A DNA stretch of 64,000 nt, from positions 1-64,000 of the forward strand of contig NZ_JAAVNE010000007.1 in the NCBI RefSeq assembly GCF_012103215.1, in the 5' to 3' direction. Under the pieces are notes generated by a model that saw only the letters and a list, made by a program, of their open reading frames with translations, ran no database searches and was not told the DNA's origin. Within the stretch, counting starts at the first letter, position 1. Each line of letters starts with the position of its first letter. Position numbers and translations under genes: made by a program. This DNA comes from Falsiroseomonas selenitidurans. GTDB taxonomy: Bacteria; Pseudomonadota; Alphaproteobacteria; Acetobacterales; Acetobacteraceae. Below, in pieces: positions 1-8,146 of this stretch.

Positions 1-770
1 CGGGTCGGCGGCGGGTCGTCCTCGGGTGGCTTGGGTGGGCGGCCGCGCCGGCGGCCGGCCTTCGCCTCGTAGGCGGCGCGCCTGGCCTCGTAGTCCGGCC
101 GGGCGGCTTCGGCCTCGGCGCGGGCCTGCTCCTCGAGCCGGGCGCAGGCGGCATCCAGCTTGGCCTTCAGCGCCTCGCGCCTGGCGATCTCGGCGGGCAG
201 CGCCTGCGGGTCGGGCACGGCTTCGGCGTCCGCCGCCTCGGCGCGGGCGGTCAGTTCCGCGATGTCGGCAGCAAGCCTGGCGCGCAACTCCTTCGCCCGG
301 TCGTCGTAGCGCACCGAGCGGATCTTGGAGGCGTTGGCGTCGAGCTTGGTTCCGTCGATCGCCACCGTCCCGAGACGCAGCAGGCCGCTCTCGCGCGCCA
401 GCAGCAGCACCTGCAGGAAGGCCGCCTCGAAGGCGGCGCGGTTGGCGCGGCGGAAGGCGGCGATGGTGTCGTGGTCGGGATGCAGGTTCGCCGCCACGTA
501 GCGCACGCCGATGTCGCGATGGGTCGCCCGCTCGATCCGCCGCGACGAGAAGATGCCATTGGCGTAGCAGTAGATCAGCAGCGCCAGCAGCAGCCGCGGG
601 TGGTACTGCGCCTTGCCGCCAGGAACCGGCCGCATCGCGAAGGCGCCGAGCGGCACTCGATCCACCGCCGCCACCACGAAATGCGCCACGTCATCCGCCG
701 GAAGCCAATCCTTCGCATCCGGCGGCAGCAGAAACGCCTGGTCGCGGCTGAACGGAATGAACTGCGTCAT
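1..770 (-). CDS. IS1182-family transposase, N-terminal part (partial)
   Basis: My own translation from the ATG at 768-770 gives an open frame of 256 codons to the window edge. It starts MTQFIPFSRDQAFLLPPDAK and continues with the helical N-terminal domain typical of InsH/IS1182 transposases (motif HPRLLLALLIYCYANGIFSS, then RYVAANLHPDHDTIAAFR, about residues 60-100). A basic linker RRRGRPPKPPEDD lies near residues 238-250, where these proteins normally pass into the DDE catalytic domain, which lies outside the window. The protein would catalyse cut-and-paste transposition of its own element. Whether the gene is intact cannot be judged here. The frame itself has no stop or frameshift. Confidence 0.85.
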   Translation of the reverse strand, partial: MTQFIPFSRDQAFLLPPDAKDWLPADDVAHFVVAAVDRVPLGAFAMRPVPGGKAQYHPRLLLALLIYCYANGIFSSRRIERATHRDIGVRYVAANLHPDHDTIAAFRRANRAAFEAAFLQVLLLARESGLLRLGTVAIDGTKLDANASKIRSVRYDDRAKELRARLAADIAELTARAEAADAEAVPDPQALPAEIARREALKAKLDAACARLEEQARAEAEAARPDYEARRAAYEAKAGRRRGRPPKPPEDDPPPT

Positions 771-819
771 GACCAGCAGATTCGCCGATTTCAGGCCGCA
801 CGGGAATCCGACAGGCTGT
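1..819 (-). mobile_element. Partial IS1182-type insertion sequence, cut by window start
   Basis: The transposase reading frame begins at 770 and runs leftward out of the window, so only the 5' end of the element is visible. The element end is not defined by a second inverted repeat. I place it near 819 because the non-coding stretch upstream of the ATG ends in TAACAGCCTGTCGG-like sequence (minus strand, about 806-819) before an unrelated hairpin begins. The family assignment comes from the transposase; the exact boundary is a guess. Confidence 0.6.
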
Positions 820-833
820 TAGAGCGTTTTCAA

Positions 834-853
834 GCCTTGCGGCTTCGCAAGGC
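834..853. repeat. Perfect 8-bp hairpin beside the IS end
   Basis: GCCTTGCG and CGCAAGGC flank a GCTT loop. The hairpin lies between the IS end and the 3' end of the DUF1194 gene. On the minus strand it follows that gene's stop by about 70 bp but is not followed by a T run, so a terminator role is doubtful. It could be a palindromic target used by the IS. Confidence 0.5.
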
Positions 854-923
854 GCCTTAAAAAAGTGCGTCGGAACATTGATCTAGGGCCGCTTCACCGT
901 CCTCGCTTTTGGTGACATGGCTC

Positions 924-1646
924 CTAGCCGAAGACAGGCCCGGGCAGCCCGGCGATCTCGCGGATCAGCTTGCGGCGCACCGCCAGGCCGAAGGCCTCGA
1001 AATCCTCGGCCGCCACCAGGAAGGCGCCGGGCCCGCCGATCACGCTCTCCCGGTAGTAGATATCCAGCGGGATGGGCGGGCGGCGGCCAAAGGTGGGGCG
1101 GTCGTTCAGGATCGGCAGGCCGTTGATCGTGATGCCCGCCGCCACGGCGCGGTCCCGCGCTTCCTCCGCCGGCCCGCCGCTGTTGTTCACGCCGTCGCCG
1201 GAGACGTCGATCACCTGGCGCGTCGCCTCGAAGGGGCAGGTCTCCAGCAGCCGGCGGCTGAAATCCAGCGCGCCGGAGATGGAGGTCCAGGACAGGGAAG
1301 CGCGTGGCGCCTCGTCCAGCGCCGTGGCCCAGATGTCCGCCTGCTCCTGGCTGCCGATGCGGGTCCAGGGCAGCACCAGCCGCTGATACTCGGACCCGGC
1401 CCATTCGACATAGGCGATGGCGACCCCGCCCAGCATGCCGCCGCGGATCGCCTCCACCAGCCGCGGGTCGGTCATCGCGCTGCGATAGCCTTCCCGTTGC
1501 AGCCGGGCCTCGTCCGGATCGACGGAGCGGCTGACATCGACGGCCAGCACCAGCGCCACATCCACCGGTTCATCGGCCCGCGCCGGATCCGGCGGCCGAA
1601 AGCCGGCCGCGGCACCCGCGGCGGCGAGAAGGGTTCTGCGACGCAT
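924..1646 (-). CDS. DUF1194 / von Willebrand factor A-like exported protein
   Basis: A 240-residue protein with an N-terminal RR-containing, Ala-rich signal-like segment (residues 1-24), so probably exported. The body is a VWA fold. The metal-ion adhesion motif DxSxS is seen in VLAVDVSRSVDPDE (about residues 33-46), and a second conserved strand VIDVSGDGVNN lies near residues 143-153. This matches the DUF1194 family, whose function is not known; VWA domains usually mediate metal-dependent protein contacts. It stands alone, between an IS element and an aminotransferase gene transcribed the same way. No partner gene (MoxR-type ATPase or other) is next to it. Confidence 0.8.
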   Translation of the reverse strand: MRRRTLLAAAGAAAGFRPPDPARADEPVDVALVLAVDVSRSVDPDEARLQREGYRSAMTDPRLVEAIRGGMLGGVAIAYVEWAGSEYQRLVLPWTRIGSQEQADIWATALDEAPRASLSWTSISGALDFSRRLLETCPFEATRQVIDVSGDGVNNSGGPAEEARDRAVAAGITINGLPILNDRPTFGRRPPIPLDIYYRESVIGGPGAFLVAAEDFEAFGLAVRRKLIREIAGLPGPVFG

Positions 1647-1759
1647 CGGCCGGCTCCCGCTTCCATGACGCGGTCATGCAACCGCAACGCGCGGCGCCGG
1701 TTCAAGCATCAAGAAAGATTTGAGCGCCGCCGCCTGCTGGGCCGGAGCGGCGCCACGGG

Positions 1760-2914
1760 TCAAACGGCAGCGGCCACGGCGGCCACCACGCGGGCCACCT
1801 CCGCCTCGCTCAGATAGGGGTGCATCGGCAGGGACAGGATCCGCTGGCACAGATCCTCCGCCACCGGCAGTTCGGGCGCGCCGGCGGCGATGCCGCCCGC
1901 ATGGGCCGCGGCATAGGCGGGCTGCCGGTGCAGCGACTTCGGATAGTAGATGGCGGTGGGCACGCCGGCGGCCTTGCAGGCTTCCTGCACCCGGGCGCGG
2001 GCGGGGGCATCGGCCAGCAGGATGGAATAGAGGCCCCAGGCATGGCCGGCGACCGCCGGCGGCACCTGCACCTTGCCGGCCAGGCCGGCATTGTAGGCCA
2101 GTGCCGTGCGGGTGCGGGCGGCCAGCTCCCCCTCCAGCAGCGGCAGCTTGGCCAGCAGGATGGTGGCCTGGATGGTGTCCAGCCGGCCGTTCATGCCGGT
2201 GCGCTCCACCTCGTAGCGGGTGCGACCTTCGCCATGCGTGCGCAGGCTGCGCCACAGCTCCGCGCGGTCGGCATCCTCGGTCAGCAGGGCGCCGCCATCG
2301 CCATAGCAGCCCAGAGTCTTGGTCGGGTAGAAGCTCAACGCCGTGGCATGGCCGAAGCGGCCCAGCCGCTTGCCGCCCAGCGCCGCGCCGAAGGCCTGGG
2401 CCGCGTCGTCCAGCGCGAACATCCCCTTCTCGGCGCACAGCACCTCGATCGCCGGCCACTCCGCCGGCAGGCCGAACAGGTCCACGCCCACCACCGCCGC
2501 CGGCCGCAGCCGGCCCTCGGCTTCCACCAGCGCGATCCGGCGCTTGAGGTCAGCCAGGTCGATGTTGAAGGTGACGGGATCGACATCGACGAAGATCGGC
2601 GTCGCGCCCAGCACCAGCGGCACCTCCGCCGTCGCGGTGTAGGTGAAGGCGGGCAGGAACACCGCGTCACCCCGGCCGATGCCCTCCCCCATCATCGCGA
2701 TCTGCAGGGCATCGGTGCCGGAGGAGACGCCGACGGCATGGGCGCAGCCGGCGAAGCCGGCCAGCTTCTGCTCCAGCTCCGCCACCTCCGGCCCGTTGAT
2801 GAAGCGGCCACCATCCAGCACGGCGGCCAGGCGCTGGTCCAACTCGGCGCGGATCAGCGCCTGCTGCGCCTTCATGTCGAACAGGGCGATCGGGGGGAGG
2901 CTGGTCATCGTCAT
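1760..2914 (-). CDS. DegT/DnrJ/EryC1/StrS sugar aminotransferase, WbpE/WlbC-like
   Basis: A PLP-dependent aminotransferase of about 384 residues that acts on nucleotide-linked keto-sugars. GTDALQIA, the DDAAQAFGA aspartate motif and the SFYPTKTLGCYGDGG motif with the PLP lysine (near residue 190) are all present. The stretch GMNGRLDTIQATILLAKL and the C-terminal LPMHPYLSEAEV closely resemble WbpE/WlbC, which aminates UDP-2-acetamido-2-deoxy-3-oxo-glucuronate in O-antigen synthesis. That substrate is an inference. Two ATGs (2914 and 2908) are possible; neither has a strong ribosome site. No other sugar-pathway gene is nearby, so the enzyme is an orphan in this window. It is transcribed away from the chemotaxis receptor gene. 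Confidence 0.85.
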   Translation of the reverse strand: MTMTSLPPIALFDMKAQQALIRAELDQRLAAVLDGGRFINGPEVAELEQKLAGFAGCAHAVGVSSGTDALQIAMMGEGIGRGDAVFLPAFTYTATAEVPLVLGATPIFVDVDPVTFNIDLADLKRRIALVEAEGRLRPAAVVGVDLFGLPAEWPAIEVLCAEKGMFALDDAAQAFGAALGGKRLGRFGHATALSFYPTKTLGCYGDGGALLTEDADRAELWRSLRTHGEGRTRYEVERTGMNGRLDTIQATILLAKLPLLEGELAARTRTALAYNAGLAGKVQVPPAVAGHAWGLYSILLADAPARARVQEACKAAGVPTAIYYPKSLHRQPAYAAAHAGGIAAGAPELPVAEDLCQRILSLPMHPYLSEAEVARVVAAVAAAV

Positions 2915-3060
2915 CCGTCGTTCGTTGCCGGGCGCATGCTTAGACCCGCGCGCCCGCGCCGGCCAAATCACCCGGCATTTCACCGCTTTGCGCGGCCGGT
3001 CGGCGGCCCCGCCGGCGCGCCGCGCCCGGGTTTGTCCCAGCTGGCGGCTTCGCGCGTGCG

Positions 3061-3080
3061 TGCCGCTTAAAAAAGCGGCA
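3061..3080. promoter_or_regulatory. Palindrome in divergent intergenic region
   Basis: TGCCGCTT-AAAA-AAGCGGCA is a perfect 8-bp inverted repeat, about 55 bp upstream of the chemotaxis receptor ATG and 150 bp upstream of the divergent aminotransferase. It is not followed by a T run on either strand, so an operator or structural element is more likely than a terminator. Confidence 0.4.
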
Positions 3081-3100
3081 ATACCTTGCATGCGAGAAGC

Positions 3101-3117
3101 GCCTGAAATTTTCAGGC
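3101..3117. promoter_or_regulatory. Palindrome immediately upstream of the MCP gene
   Basis: GCCTGAAA-T-TTTCAGGC is a perfect 8-bp inverted repeat with a single central base. It ends 16 bp before the ATG of the chemotaxis receptor, a position that could hold an operator or sequester the translation start. It lies 20 bp from another perfect palindrome (3061-3080). Confidence 0.4.
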
Positions 3118-3133
3118 AAAGTGAAGCAGCCCC

Positions 3134-5197
3134 ATGCGCATCCGCACCGTCTTCCTGCTCGGCTTCGGCGTCATCGGCCTGCCCGGGCTCCTGATGTCCG
3201 GCTGGATCGCGGCCACCGCCCTGCAGGATGCCAGGCGTGCCGACCAGGCCGTGCTGGCCACCCGCGCCATGGCGGAGGTGTTGCGGGGCCAGGCCGCCTA
3301 TGCGGTGCAGTCCGGCCGTTTGACCGGCGCCTTCGGCGCAGCGCAGCCGAATCTGGAGGAGATGCGTACGGGCCATGAGGCGGCGGCCCGGGTGCTGGGC
3401 GCGGGCGAGGCGGCGGTGCGCGCCATGGGCCTCGACCCCACCCCGCTGCGCGAGACGGCGGAGACCAGTGCCACGCTGCTGCGCCGGATGACGGAGGCGG
3501 CGGCGAGGCCGCCGGCCGAGCGTGACATGGCCCTGATCCGCGACGTCGCCGCCGCCCGGTCGCGCATCGGCAACCAGCTGACGGCGCTGAGCCTGAAGGT
3601 CGGCCAGGACCTGGCGGTTCTGTCGCCCGGCCTGGCGCTGCGCGCCGATATCGCCGTGCACAGCGCCTCGCTCCGCGACATGGCGGGGCGTCGATCGCTG
3701 TTCCTCACCGGCTGGATCGGCGGGCAGGCGGTGGCGGCGGCGCCGCTGACGAATGCCCAGGTGCTGACCGGCCGCATGGAGGAAGCCTTCGCCAATATTG
3801 CCCGGCTGGTCGAGGCCGATCGCGCGCCGCGGCTGATGACGGCGCTCGCCGAACAGCGCCAGAGCTTCCTCGAAGGCTCCGAGAAGACCTGGCGCAGCCT
3901 GTTCGATCTGGCCGGCCGCAAGCTGGCCGGCGCGACCGAGGCGTGGCCGGTGGACCTCGCCACCTATCGCCGCTTCTCGGTTGACTCCCTTGCCGCGCTG
4001 CTTTCCATGCGCGACGCCGCGCTGGAGGAGGCGCTGGTCGTCGGCGCGGCCGAAAGCGCCGAGAACTGGCGGGCGGTGGGCTTCAGCCTCGCCGCGGTGC
4101 TGATGACGCTGGGGCTGGTCGCCGCCGCGCTGGTGGTCCTGCTGCGGCGGGTGGTGGCGCCGCTCGGGCAATTGACCGGGGTGGTCGGCCGTATCGGCCA
4201 GGGCGAGTTGACGCTGGCGGTGCCGGGCCGCGGCCGTTCCGACGAGCTGGGCCAGATGGCCGGTGCGGTGGAACAGCTGCGCCAGGCATCGCTGGAGCGC
4301 CTGCGGCTGGAGGCGGCACAGGCAGCGGAACAGCAGGCAAGGCTGGCCCGCGCCGCGCATGTCGAGACGCTGCTGCACGGCTTCGAGGCGGAGACGGCGG
4401 GCGTGCTGCGCGCCGTGGCCTCGGCCGCGACGGAGCTGGACGCGACCGCCGCCGGCATGGCGGAAACCGCGGAGGCCGGGGCGACGCGCGCCACCGCAGT
4501 GGCCGAAGCCGCTGCCGAGGCCAGCACCAATGTCGGCAGCGTGGCCGCGGCGACCGAGGAACTCTCCGCCTCGATCTCCGAGGTGGTGCGCCAGATCGAG
4601 GCCAGTGCGCGCGCCGCCCGGGAGGCGACGGAGGCTGCGGAGGCCACCGATGCCACCGTGCGCGGCCTGTCGGAGGCGGCGTCGCGCATCGGCGACGTGG
4701 TGCGGCTGATCGGCGACATCGCCGGCCAGACCAACCTCCTGGCGCTGAACGCGACGATCGAGGCGGCGCGCGCCGGCGAAGCCGGCAAGGGCTTCGCGGT
4801 GGTGGCAAGCGAGGTGAAGGCGCTGGCGGCGCAGACGGCCAAGGCGACGGAGGAGATCGGCGCGCAGATCGGCTCCATGCAGAGCGAGACGACGCGCACC
4901 GTGGATGTGGTGCGCGCCATCGCCCGGACCATCGAGACGCTGAACGCGACCACCGCCCAGGTGGCGGAGACGGCGGCGCAGCAGGCGCAGGCGACGCAGG
5001 AGATCGGCGAGGCGGTGGCCAAGGCGGCCAACGGCACGCAGCAGGCTTCCCACCACGCCAGCGGCGTCAGCGAGGATGCGGCGCGGACCGGGGCGGCGGC
5101 CGGCGATGTGCGCGGCGCCTCCGCGGAACTGGCCCGCCAGGCGGAGGGCCTGCGCGGCCAGGTGGACGCCTTCCTCGGCGCCATCCGCGCCGCCTGA
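3134..5197 (+). CDS. Methyl-accepting chemotaxis protein
   Basis: A membrane chemoreceptor of 687 residues. It has a first transmembrane helix at about residues 5-27, a roughly 285-residue periplasmic ligand region with no motif I recognise, a second transmembrane helix at about 315-340, a HAMP domain to about 395, and a long cytoplasmic signalling domain. The highly conserved hairpin tip is clear near residues 530-565 ([20 protein letters not shown], then [15 protein letters not shown]), the surface that binds CheA and CheW. The C terminus (FLGAIRAA) lacks a CheR/CheB-binding pentapeptide. No chemotaxis or flagellar genes are in the window, so the ligand is unknown. The ATG at 3134 is the first start preceding TM1; the ribosome site is weak. 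Confidence 0.92.
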   Translation: MRIRTVFLLGFGVIGLPGLLMSGWIAATALQDARRADQAVLATRAMAEVLRGQAAYAVQSGRLTGAFGAAQPNLEEMRTGHEAAARVLGAGEAAVRAMGLDPTPLRETAETSATLLRRMTEAAARPPAERDMALIRDVAAARSRIGNQLTALSLKVGQDLAVLSPGLALRADIAVHSASLRDMAGRRSLFLTGWIGGQAVAAAPLTNAQVLTGRMEEAFANIARLVEADRAPRLMTALAEQRQSFLEGSEKTWRSLFDLAGRKLAGATEAWPVDLATYRRFSVDSLAALLSMRDAALEEALVVGAAESAENWRAVGFSLAAVLMTLGLVAAALVVLLRRVVAPLGQLTGVVGRIGQGELTLAVPGRGRSDELGQMAGAVEQLRQASLERLRLEAAQAAEQQARLARAAHVETLLHGFEAETAGVLRAVASAATELDATAAGMAETAEAGATRATAVAEAAAEASTNVGSVAAATEELSASISEVVRQIEASARAAREATEAAEATDATVRGLSEAASRIGDVVRLIGDIAGQTNLLALNATIEAARAGEAGKGFAVVASEVKALAAQTAKATEEIGAQIGSMQSETTRTVDVVRAIARTIETLNATTAQVAETAAQQAQATQEIGEAVAKAANGTQQASHHASGVSEDAARTGAAAGDVRGASAELARQAEGLRGQVDAFLGAIRAA

Positions 5198-5200
5198 AGG

Positions 5201-5428
5201 CGCCCGGCGTCTGAGGGCGCGGGATACGCAACCTGCGGCCGGCTTCAGGCCGGCCGAGGCCGCGAAGGCGGCCCGCCGCCTGTGCGGCGAAGCCAAGCCG
5301 GCGGAGCCGGCGCCCGGCGTCTGAGGGCGCGGGATACGCAACCTGCGGCCGGCTTCAGGCCGGCCGAGGCCGCGAAGGCGGCCCGCCGCCTGTGCGGCGA
5401 AGCCAAGCCGACGCCCGGCGTCTGAGGG
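5201..5428 (+). repeat. 110-bp tandem repeat, two copies plus a fragment, related to the 145-bp dispersed repeat
   Basis: The unit starting CGCCCGGCGTCTGAGGG at 5201 recurs at 5311 (period 110 bp), and its first 17 bp recur again at 5412-5428. The copies are essentially identical except that the second lacks the last about 10 bp. Each contains the inverted repeat GGCCGGC-TTCAG-GCCGGCC and the blocks ACCTGCGGCC and GCGGCGAAGCCAAGCCG, which also occur in the same order at 56686-56830 and 63826-63970. It fills the convergent gap between the MCP and corC genes. No credible protein is encoded. Confidence 0.85.
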
Positions 5429-5469
5429 ACCGAACATACATCAACGGCCGCCGAAGGCAGCCGTTGAAC

Positions 5470-6456
5470 CTACTCGGCGGCCTGCCGCGCCGGCTCCCCG
5501 GCAGCGCCGGGGCGGCGCACGCGCAGCCTGCGGATGCGGCGGGGATCGGCCTCCAGCACCCGGAACTCCAGGCCGGAGGGGTGGGAGATCAGCTCGCCGC
5601 GGGCCGGCACGCGCCCGGCCAGGGTGAAGATCAGCCCGCCCACCGTGTCGATATCCGCCTCGCGCTCATCATCGGTCAGCACCTGGCCGAACTTCGCCTC
5701 GAAGGCCTCCACCGTGGTGCGCGCATCCAGCTCCACCGTGCCGTCCGGGCGGTCCTGGATGGTGACGGCGACGGGCTCGTCATGCTCGTCGGAGATGTCG
5801 CCGACGATGGTCTCCACCAGATCCTCGATGGTCACCAGCCCGTCGATGCCGCCATATTCATCCACCACCAGCGCCATGTGGATCCGCGCTGCGCGCATCT
5901 GCAGCAGCAGGTCCAGCACCGGCACGGTGGGCACCACGAAAAGCGGGCGACGCAGGATGGCCTTCAGCGAGAAGGTCGCCGGGTCCCGCCCCACCGCGGC
6001 GAAGACGTCCTTGATGTGGACCATGCCGACCACGTCATCCAGATTCTCCCGGTAGACGGGGAACCGGCTGTGACCCTCGCGCTGGATCAGCCGGATCGCC
6101 TGGTCCAGCGTCAGGTTCTCCGGCATCGCCAGGATATCGGCGCGCGGCACCATCACGTCATAGGCCGCCTTGTCGCGCAGCCGCAGCACATTGCCCAGCA
6201 GCGCGCGCTCGTTCAGGTCCAGCCCGCCATTGGGGCCGTCCGTCGTGCGCGGGGTGCCTTCCTCCGGCCGGCCTTCCAGCAGTTCCTCAACCTGGTCGCG
6301 CACCGTATCCGCGGTGCGCCGGCGCATCAGCCCCTGGATGCGCCAGAGCAGGCTGTTGCGGCGTTCCACGGCATTGCCGCCGGTGTGGCCGCCATTGCCG
6401 TTCCCATTGCCGCTTCCCGGGGCGTTGCCGTTGCCGGCCGCGTCATTGCCGCTCAT
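5470..6456 (-). CDS. corC: CorC/HlyC-type CBS-domain protein
   Basis: A 328-residue cytosolic protein with two CBS domains (about residues 100-220, including VMVPRADILAMPE and VYRENLDDVVGMVHIKDVF) followed by a CorC_HlyC transporter-associated domain (about 235-310, VDTVGGLIFTLAGRVP-like). It lacks the DUF21 membrane domain of the longer family members, as expected for CorC/YbeX. The first 28 residues are a low-complexity Gly/Asn tract (GNGNGNGGHTGGN). It is the last gene of the plsC-like-miaB-phoH-ybeY-corC run and overlaps ybeY by 4 bp. Family members are linked to Mg/Co efflux and ribosome-related functions; the exact role here is inferred. Confidence 0.88.
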   Translation of the reverse strand: MSGNDAAGNGNAPGSGNGNGNGGHTGGNAVERRNSLLWRIQGLMRRRTADTVRDQVEELLEGRPEEGTPRTTDGPNGGLDLNERALLGNVLRLRDKAAYDVMVPRADILAMPENLTLDQAIRLIQREGHSRFPVYRENLDDVVGMVHIKDVFAAVGRDPATFSLKAILRRPLFVVPTVPVLDLLLQMRAARIHMALVVDEYGGIDGLVTIEDLVETIVGDISDEHDEPVAVTIQDRPDGTVELDARTTVEAFEAKFGQVLTDDEREADIDTVGGLIFTLAGRVPARGELISHPSGLEFRVLEADPRRIRRLRVRRPGAAGEPARQAAE

Positions 6457-6980
6457 GTCGCTGGCCGTCCCCGGCCCTCCTTCCAGGGGTTGGGGCGGCC
6501 GAGCCGGCGCATCACGCGCGCTTCCGCCTGTTCCATGCGCCGCGCCTCGCCGGCCAGCAGGTGGTCGTGGCCTGCCAGGTGCAGCGTGCCATGCGCCAGC
6601 AGATGCGCGAGATGATCCGAGGCGCGCCGCCCGGCTTCCCGCGCTTCCCGCCGCACCACGCCCAGCGCCAGGGCGATGTCACCCAGATGCCCGGGCATGC
6701 CGGCGGGAAAGGACAGCACATTGGTGGGCTTGGCCTTGTCGCGGTGCCCGGTGTTCAGCCGCTTGATCGCGGCATCATCGGTCAGCAGCACGGTGACGGC
6801 GCCATCGGCGCCGCAATCCCGCATCGCCGCGGCCACGGCGCGGCGCGCCAGCGCTTCCGCCCGCGGCACGGCGGCGCGCCACTTCTGCGTGGCCAGGACG
6901 ATGGTGATGTCCATCCCCTGGTCCGGCATCCCGGCCCCGGCATCCCTGCCCGGTCCGGGACGTCTACTTAACGGTTCCAT
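6453..6980 (-). CDS. ybeY: Endoribonuclease YbeY (rRNA maturation factor)
   Basis: A metal-dependent single-strand endoribonuclease that acts in 16S rRNA 3'-end processing and ribosome quality control. The diagnostic zinc motif HGTLHLAGHDH (three histidines) lies near residues 134-144. The upstream strand NVLSFPAG is also typical. The ATG at 6980 has GGAG 4 bp before it and gives 175 residues. Starts at 6929 or 6914 (MPDQG, MDITI) would give a length closer to the family norm, so the start is uncertain. The gene lies between phoH and corC, the usual neighbours. Its stop overlaps the corC start by 4 bp, suggesting translational coupling. Confidence 0.9.
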   Translation of the reverse strand: MEPLSRRPGPGRDAGAGMPDQGMDITIVLATQKWRAAVPRAEALARRAVAAAMRDCGADGAVTVLLTDDAAIKRLNTGHRDKAKPTNVLSFPAGMPGHLGDIALALGVVRREAREAGRRASDHLAHLLAHGTLHLAGHDHLLAGEARRMEQAEARVMRRLGRPNPWKEGRGRPAT

Positions 6981-7034
6981 CGCTCTCCAACTGCCTCCGG
7001 CGCCGTCGCACCACCTGGGGTGGCGTGGCGCCGT

Positions 7035-7108
7035 CCTTCAACCCTCGGCCGGGAAGCCCCGGCCTTCAACCCCGGCCTTCAACCCCGGCCGGGAAGCCCT
7101 GACCTTCA
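7035..7108. repeat. Short imperfect tandem repeat between phoH and ybeY
   Basis: Four imperfect copies of a CCTTCAACCCCGGCCGGGAAGCCC-type unit (13-28 bp; starts at 7035, 7063, 7076 and 7103) fill the gap and run into the phoH stop codon. Neighbouring genes of this operon overlap, so this 125-bp spacer is the exception. CGGCCGGGAAG segments can form small hairpins. Confidence 0.6.
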
Positions 7109-8146
7109 ACGCTGGGCGCGGGACTGGTCCAGCCGCCCATAGGCCGCCACGATACGGGCGACCAGGGGATGCCTTACCACATCCGCTTCCGCAAATCGCG
7201 CGACCGTTATGCCATCCACGCCTTCCAGAATCGAAAGCGCTTCCGCCAGGCCGGATTTCTGGCCCGGCGGCAGATCCACCTGGGTGGGGTCGCCGGTGAT
7301 GACCATGCGGCTGCCCTCACCCATGCGGGTCAGGAACATCTTCATCTGCGCCGCGGTGGTGTTCTGCGCCTCGTCCAGGATGGCGTAGCAATGCGCCAGG
7401 GTGCGGCCGCGCATGAAGGCCAGCGGCGCCACCTCGATCTCGCCGGCCGTCATGCGGCGGGTGAGTTGTTCGGCCGGCATCATGTCGTGCAGGGCGTCGT
7501 ACAGCGGGCGGAGATAGGGATCGACCTTCTCCTTCAGGTCGCCGGGCAGGTAGCCCAGCTTCTCTCCCGCCTCCACCGCGGGGCGCGACAGCACGATGCG
7601 GTCGACGCGCCCCGCCTGCAGCAGGGCAACGCCCTGTGCCACGGCCAGGTAGGTCTTGCCGGTGCCGGCCGGGCCGACGCCGAACACCATTTCGTTGCGC
7701 GCCAGCGCGTCGATATAGGCGGCCTGGGCCGGGGTGCGGGGCGTGATGGCGCCCTTGCGGGTGCGGATGGCCGGCAGATCCTGCAGCGGCAGGCGCGGGT
7801 CGGCTTCCTGCACGCCCTCCGCCATGCGCATCGCCGCTTCCACCTCGGCGCTGCCCACCGGCTCCCCCTTCTGCAATCGTCGCCACAGCGCCATCAACGC
7901 CGCTTCCGCCACATCGGTCCGTTCCGGCGCGCCGGTGATGGTCAACCGGTTGCCCCGGCTGCCAAGGCGGACGCCCAATCGGACCTCCATCCGGGCCAGG
8001 TTGCGGTCATGCTCGCCGTAGAGCAGCGGCAGCAGGGCGTTGTCGTCGAATTGCATGCTGACGACACGCTGCGTCGGCTGGTCCCGCAGCATCGGCTGCG
8101 GACGGGCGGGCGGGCGGAGGCTGATCGCGGCGGGGGGTGTGTTCAA
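7106..8146 (-). CDS. phoH: PhoH family P-loop ATPase
   Basis: A 346-residue cytosolic ATP-binding protein. Walker A GPAGTGKT lies near residues 157-164, and [20 protein letters not shown] and ILDEAQNTT (Walker B with Gln/Asn) follow, the standard PhoH/YbeZ core. The N-terminal about 100 residues form the small RNA-binding-like domain seen in PhoH of this group. The reading frame opens with TTG at 8146, which overlaps the miaB stop by 4 bp. An internal ATG at 8092 is the alternative. The role in RNA metabolism with YbeY is known by association only. Gene order miaB-phoH-ybeY-corC is conserved across proteobacteria. Confidence 0.92.
   Translation of the reverse strand: MNTPPAAISLRPPARPQPMLRDQPTQRVVSMQFDDNALLPLLYGEHDRNLARMEVRLGVRLGSRGNRLTITGAPERTDVAEAALMALWRRLQKGEPVGSAEVEAAMRMAEGVQEADPRLPLQDLPAIRTRKGAITPRTPAQAAYIDALARNEMVFGVGPAGTGKTYLAVAQGVALLQAGRVDRIVLSRPAVEAGEKLGYLPGDLKEKVDPYLRPLYDALHDMMPAEQLTRRMTAGEIEVAPLAFMRGRTLAHCYAILDEAQNTTAAQMKMFLTRMGEGSRMVITGDPTQVDLPPGQKSGLAEALSILEGVDGITVARFAEADVVRHPLVARIVAAYGRLDQSRAQR

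Noticed and set aside
1760..5437. Very long open frame covering the aminotransferase and the chemoreceptor gene region
   Set aside because: Only the part from 2914 downward has the aminotransferase motifs; the rest is an antisense reading of the MCP gene and repeat in GC-rich DNA.
5470..6456. Antisense frames on the plus strand across corC and ybeY
   Set aside because: These are shadows of the genuine minus-strand genes, whose motifs are clear.
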